Assembly (NCBI GenBank): GCA_025716855.1
Contig: JAIXMQ010000051.1
Location: forward strand, 62,001-126,000
Direction of reading: 5' to 3'
From: Pilaira anomala
Lineage: Eukaryota; Mucoromycota; Mucoromycetes; Mucorales; Mucoraceae
DNA length: 64,000 nucleotides
In this document: piece by piece, positions 59,501 to 64,000 of the stretch
Numbering within the stretch: the first letter of the stretch is position 1
Layout of the letters: each line of letters opens with the position of its first letter
Position numbers and translations under genes: made by a program
Notes under the pieces: generated by a model
The model's input: only the letters and a program-made list of their open reading frames with translations
Told to the model about the DNA's origin: nothing
The model's database searches: none

Positions 59501-61176
59501 ATGTCTTCTTCAGTTGCTATCTTGGGTGGTGGTATATCTGGCTTATCCAGTGCTTATTACTTATCTAAAACCTCACCAAAAACAAAAGTCTTGCTGATTG
59601 AGGGCTCAAAACGACTAGGTGGTTGGATTCGTAGTCAAAGAGTTTCCCCTGGGCTTCATACTACCGTACCTAACGAACCTTATGACCCTTCCCAAGTACT
59701 TTTCGAAGTAGGTCCTCGAAGTCTTCGACCTGTTGGTCCTGGAGGTGCTGCTATTCTTTCCATGGTATATATATGCATACACAAACATATATTAAACATA
59801 AGAAATACTCATCTCAATAAAAACAGGCAAACGATCTTCAATTGCAAAACGAAATGCTCTTCGTCTCAAAATCTGATCCTTCAGCAAAGCACCGATATAT
59901 TTATTATAAGGATCAAATAAACACTTTACCAAGCTCACTCATTTCGTTACTATCAAAGCAACCACCTGTCTTTAAATCCGTTTTAAAATCCATCTTATCC
60001 GAACCTTTTGTCCCGGTCTCTACCCTCGAAGATGAATCATTATATTCGTTTGTGAGCCGTCGATTTAACGAGCATGTTGCCTTGAACTTGGTAGGTGCAA
60101 TTACACACGGTATTTATGCAGGTGACGCTAAACAATTATCTGTACGATCAACTATGCGTATGTTATACGAGACTGAGCAAAGAAGTGGAAGTGTGGTCCG
60201 AGGTATGTTTGAAAAACCATTACCTTTATCCATTGCAGAACAATCCATGGTAGAGGAACTTGGTGACGGTGGTAAGATCACAAAAGAAACAAGTGTCTTT
60301 GGGTTTAAGGAAGGCACTGAAACTTTAATTCGACAATTAAAGAATTACTTGAAACAACAAAAGAATGTAACCATCATTACAGAAAAACAAGTTAAAAAAC
60401 TAGAAAAAAATAATGATAAAATGAAGGTAATACTATTCAAAATTATTTTACAGAGATTCAAAAAACTAATATATTAGCTTGGCCGTTAGATTTATGCAGA
60501 TGATTCTTCTTCGGTAAAAGTGGACCATGTGATTTCTACGATTCCTTCCAACAAGTTGGAGGGATTATTACCAGTTTCTTTACCAAACTTATCTTCTAAT
60601 CCTTCAGTAAATGTAGCCGTCATCAATTTTGCATACGATAATATCGCATTGAAACTCAATGGATTTGGATTTTTAACACCTCATCCTGACTCGTCCTATA
60701 AATTACCAGTTCCCGGTACGCTGGGTGTTGTATTTGATTCAAACGCAATGCAAGGTCAAGAAAAAAACAATAAGCTAGTAAAGTTAACTGTCATGATGGG
60801 TGGACATATGTGGGATAAAACCTTTGGCGGTGCCACTGTATCTCAAGTAGATTCAGAGGTTGTATACGAGAAAGCACGCGAAGCACTTGCGGCTTATTTG
60901 GGTATATTTGAGACTCCAAAGTACAGTATGGTTAATATTTTGCCAGAATGTATTCCTCAATACGGTGTAGGTCATGAAAGTAGGTTAGCTGAGCTTCATC
61001 AACGTATGGCTCAAGAGTATGGACATATGTTGAGTGTATCTGGTGCGAGTTACTTAGGTGTAAGTGTTCCAGACTGCGTCAAGAATAGCAGGCTGCTGGT
61101 AGAAGGTCTTGTGGGAACTGGTGCCTTAGGATCCCGTAAAGATATTGTTACTGGTTTGAACCGAGCTGTTGGATAG
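59501..61176 (+). CDS. HEM14: Protoporphyrinogen oxidase
   Basis: FAD enzyme of the mitochondrial inner membrane that oxidises protoporphyrinogen IX to protoporphyrin IX, the penultimate step of haem synthesis. Model: join(59501..59764,59827..60426,60490..61176), 516 residues, typical length. The N-terminal FAD-binding GxGxxG motif reads AILGGGISGLSSAYYL, followed by LIEGSKRLGGWI and FEVGPRSLRP. ITHGIYAGDAKQLSVRS is the conserved PPO block. The C-terminal part includes LLVEGLVGTGALG, whose final FAD-contact glycines are in place. There is no obvious mitochondrial presequence beyond the short MSSS, as in many PPOs. All introns are GT-AG, and the second donor follows DKMK. Confidence 0.9.
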
Positions 61177-62194
61177 AAAAAAACGATAAACAAACTTTAC
61201 ATTCCCTACGTTAATAAAATATGTACTTAATTACAAACGAACTTTCAAAAATTTATTCAGCTATCTTTGGTTTTACATTAAAGTAGTTGATAAAAAAGTA
61301 CTATCTGTTTATTTTTAAAAAGTTTAGTTTAGTTTAATATAATAGAACAATGGGCTAATTTTATAGCATTGTTAGTTTCAAAATTCTTCTTTCAAGCTTT
61401 GCTGTATCTTCTTATTTCCGATTTTCTGTAATCTTTTAACCATATTGTTTCCCCATACAAAGAGAAGTAAAGCATTGTCACTATTATTTTAAGTCAAAAT
61501 AAGATCCCTATTTTGCACTATTGTTAGATTCTGATAGTATAAGTAAGTCGAAAGATATACGATGTATAAAATATAGTTTGCGTGAGCACCAGCTCCTGTT
61601 GTATAAGTAAAACAACTTAAAATGTTATTATTTATAATAAACAAAAAAGGATAAAAGCTACAACGAACTATTAAAAAATTCAAGGGAATCAATTTTACAA
61701 TTTAAAAGAAAAATAAAGAAAAATATTATAAAAGGGATCAAATAGGTATATTGATAAGACAAGTCTTTTAAGATTATTGTGTAAAGTGAATTTTTTGATT
61801 TTATTGTAAGAATTAAGCGGTGAGAAAAATAGGAAAATCCTCTTCATGCATTTTCCGTAGGATGGAATATCCATACCATGGATATTCCATCACATGGATA
61901 ATCCACAAAGAAAAATTTAGAAACAGAATTAGTAGTGTGTAGCACTATTTAATTTTATAAAAATTGTATTCCATTAGATAAAAAATAATCTTTTATACAG
62001 GGTTTCCCACTATTTTTGGGAATTAATATGGAAATTAATGGGAAAAAATTTAAAAGTTACTAAAACCAAGTTTGAAAGTTGATGGATAAATTTTGAGGAT
62101 TAATTAAATAAAGTTTGAAAAAGTTAGTTAGTAATGTGATTCTTACATAGACGTTTTAAGGCTTTACCTGTATCAAGGTTTTCCAAAGCGATAA
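61177..62194. other. Intergenic region between HEM14 and Fanzor relic
   Basis: Convergent spacer. No gene recognised. It contains a perfect hairpin at 61861-61891 (listed) and a smaller inverted pair TTCCCA/TGGGAA at 62005-62023. It lies on the 3' side of the Fanzor frame, where a mobile element's end would be expected. Confidence 0.45.
61861..61891. repeat. Perfect 14-bp palindromic hairpin
   Basis: GATGGAATATCCAT at 61861-61874 and its exact reverse complement at 61878-61891, with a 3-base loop (ACC). A further CATGGATAATCCA follows at 61893-61905, a near-copy of the right arm. Could be the end of the element carrying the Fanzor relic. Confidence 0.8.
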
Positions 62195-64000
62195 CTAAGG
62201 AGGATAATTATTGTTTTTTTTTCCCAGTTTAGTCGGGTCATAGTTTTTTCTTTTGATTGAGTTTTTTTTTTTTTTTTTTTTTGACTTCTCAAGAATATCG
62301 CAGGTTTCAGACCAGTTTCCCAAAATTAAGATACAATCCTTCCCAAACTTTTTTCTGATGTTTTTTGATAAACGTTTGGTTGATTGAATTTCATTGATAT
62401 GGGCACTGAGCTTCATCTTTCTAAAGGGGATTAAGTCTTTCTTTCTCTTATCCTTCTCTACATCTTCATTTGAATAGTATTCTTGCATCTTACAATTAAC
62501 TTCAGCTCTAATCTTTAAGTATTCAACAAATGCTCCCTTCTTTACTGTGAGTGGCGAGCACTTGCTGAGTCTGTCCTCGCAATCTTGAATGTCTTTTGGT
62601 TTCAACTGTTGCCGCAGCTTTTTAAATTTTGTTGATTTTGTTTCCTTTGCTTTTTGATTTCTCGTGTATCTGTAAATTTTTTTATTATTGACTGTGCTAT
62701 ATTCGTGCATACAATAAATTAGATCATGTCGACCAGGATCAATGAATACACATTTTCCATCTGTAGATCGTAGTTCCTCGTTGGGGATTTGTTCAATATA
62801 TTTGAGTTCTTCATCTTCCACTGAACTGGCCTTGGGATTACTTGTATCACCTTTAGACGTGTCGAAATTTTGTTTTATAACAGAAATACGTATGTCATCT
62901 GTCATTATAGTTCCTCTGAACTTCATGGAGCTATCTAGGCCTTGATCTTTGAAAGGTTTTGAAGATAAATTTAGGACTTTTCCCAGATATACCCTTTATC
63001 CAATTTGCTTCTTTGGGAATTTTTCAAAATATGATTGTTCAATATCATAGTATCAATAGTCATATATGATGGATTAAAAGTTGTTCTTACAGGAAAGTAT
63101 TGAAATGATTTGAACTTGTTAGACTCGCATATCTCTGTTAATTTAAAATAAGCAAGTGTTTTCCCGGATTTTCTACAGCATCATAATAAATGGAATCTTT
63201 TTTAAAATTGTAAGTTTCAGGATAAGCAGAAAATATGTTCTTAATATAGTTGATAATAACCTTTTGATCTTGGAATTTCTTTGGGATTCGTCTGATATCT
63301 CTTAATGAAATAGCTAATTTAAGTTGAGTAGCAGGTTCTTGAATGTTACTTTTAATTTTGGCTTTAGTTTCCTCTTTTGAGTAGCCTTGCTTTTTCAAAT
63401 CGCTAGTCAATTGTGAGATACGTTGTTTTAGTCCAATCAGTTTATTGACAACCATTCTCAGCTTATTTCCAAAATCTTTAATGATTGCATTAGTACAAGC
63501 AGTTTGTATTTTTGTAGCCTCATATGAGGCTATTTGTTGAGCAAAGGGTAGTTTGATTGGCGTGAATGATGAATCTCTATAATACGATGCTTTATACTTG
63601 TTTATCATCTCTCTATATGCCTTTACTTTGCCCGATAGTCTGTTAACATTCACAGTTTTACTGTCTAAAAGTGATAAAAACACTTCCTTGTAAAAACCTT
63701 GGACTGCATACTCTTCTAAATTAAGATTAAGCTCTTGGATAAATTTTTATCTTGTAAAGGAATAGGTACATATGGGTGACAATAATATGAACGCCATGAA
63801 CGGGTTTCTTCAAAATAGAAAGATATTAAGGTTTCCATCCTATTCCAGTAAATGAAGACTTTACAGTCATAACCTTTTTACCATTACCATCAGTGTTTAT
63901 TGATAATGTATTCACCTGTAAAAATAAATGTGAGCAAAATAATACATTTAAACCCGTTAAAAATACTTACAGAGGTATATTGTTCAACGGATCCCTCCAT
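62195..64000 (-). pseudogene. Fanzor (eukaryotic TnpB-like RNA-guided nuclease) relic, partial
   Basis: Fanzor proteins are eukaryotic relatives of transposon TnpB and Cas12, with a RuvC nuclease core. Reading inward from the edge: an exon starting at 64000 (MEGSVEQYTS, donor GTAAGT at 63970), acceptor TTACAG, VNTLSINTDGNGKKVMTVKS, then stops; HIIVTHMYLFLYKIKIYP; a helical part at 63138-63683 (QTACTNAIIKDFGNKLRMVV, KQGYSKEETKAKI); a frameshift near 63150; FKSFQYFPVRTTFNPSYMTI; a stop near 62978; and finally 62195-62926 with RuvC-I-like CVFIDPGRHDLIYCMH (Asp at 62738-62740) and ILILGNWSETCDIL, the GDWS-type block. The expected DEFRTS.LC..C zinc ribbon and RuvC-III end (DRD.NA) are missing after a poly-lysine run (poly-A). 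It therefore has at least three lesions plus a lost C-terminus. It is partial: sequence beyond 64000 is unseen. Confidence 0.7.

Overview
This window is nuclear DNA of a filamentous fungus, most likely a Mucorales-type Mucoromycota species (Mucor, Rhizopus, Choanephora and relatives). The evidence is strong AT-richness, many short spliceosomal introns (about 50-100 nt, GTAAGT/GTATGT donors, CTAAT-like branch sites, TAG acceptors), long poly-T/poly-A tracts, and the gene set: velvet regulator, Atg15, Ssh4, Sec2, type IID (ENA-like) P-ATPase, Dbp9 and a Fanzor relic. The species cannot be fixed from sequence alone. No rRNA or convincing tRNA gene was found.

Layout: 0-4 kb holds mitochondrial ribosomal protein uL23m (-), the TPC1-type mitochondrial carrier (+) and a steroid 5-alpha-reductase family enzyme (-). 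4-9.8 kb is a gene desert with a possible decayed reading frame. 9.8-20.3 kb is gene-dense: MFS transporter (+), Sec2 Rab GEF (+), velvet protein (+), DBP9 helicase (-) and RPS15 (-). 20.3-22.9 kb is empty. 22.9-25.1 kb holds the convergent SSH4 (+)/EFG1 (-) pair. 25.1-28.3 kb is a transposon zone with a dead PIF/Harbinger transposase (+) and a facing small ORF (-). 28.5-38.6 kb holds ATG15 (+), an unrecognised Ser/Thr-rich membrane protein (-), a 61-residue serine palmitoyltransferase small subunit (+) and the P-type ATPase (-). 40-43.6 kb holds an SLM-like PH protein with a repetitive acidic tail (+), an RPP14-like RNase P subunit (-) and a UPF0357 protein (-). 46.7-61.2 kb holds a type II membrane glycosyltransferase-like protein (+), a divergent kinesin with microexons (+), MAG1 (-), a Doa4/USP8-like ubiquitin protease (+), a small orphan ORF (-), a ROGDI/RAV2 protein (-) and HEM14 (+). 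62.2-64 kb is a decayed Fanzor (eukaryotic TnpB-like) gene (-) that reaches the window edge.

Most genes are housekeeping and independently transcribed. Three themes recur. Endosome/vacuole traffic and turnover: Ssh4, Doa4/USP8-like protease, Rogdi/Rav2, Atg15, Sec2. rRNA and ribosome production: Dbp9, Efg1, RPS15, Rpp14. Mitochondria and cofactors: uL23m, thiamine-pyrophosphate carrier, protoporphyrinogen oxidase. Exon structures were built by hand from splice motifs, reading-phase continuity and family conservation. Every multi-exon CDS listed sums to a multiple of three.
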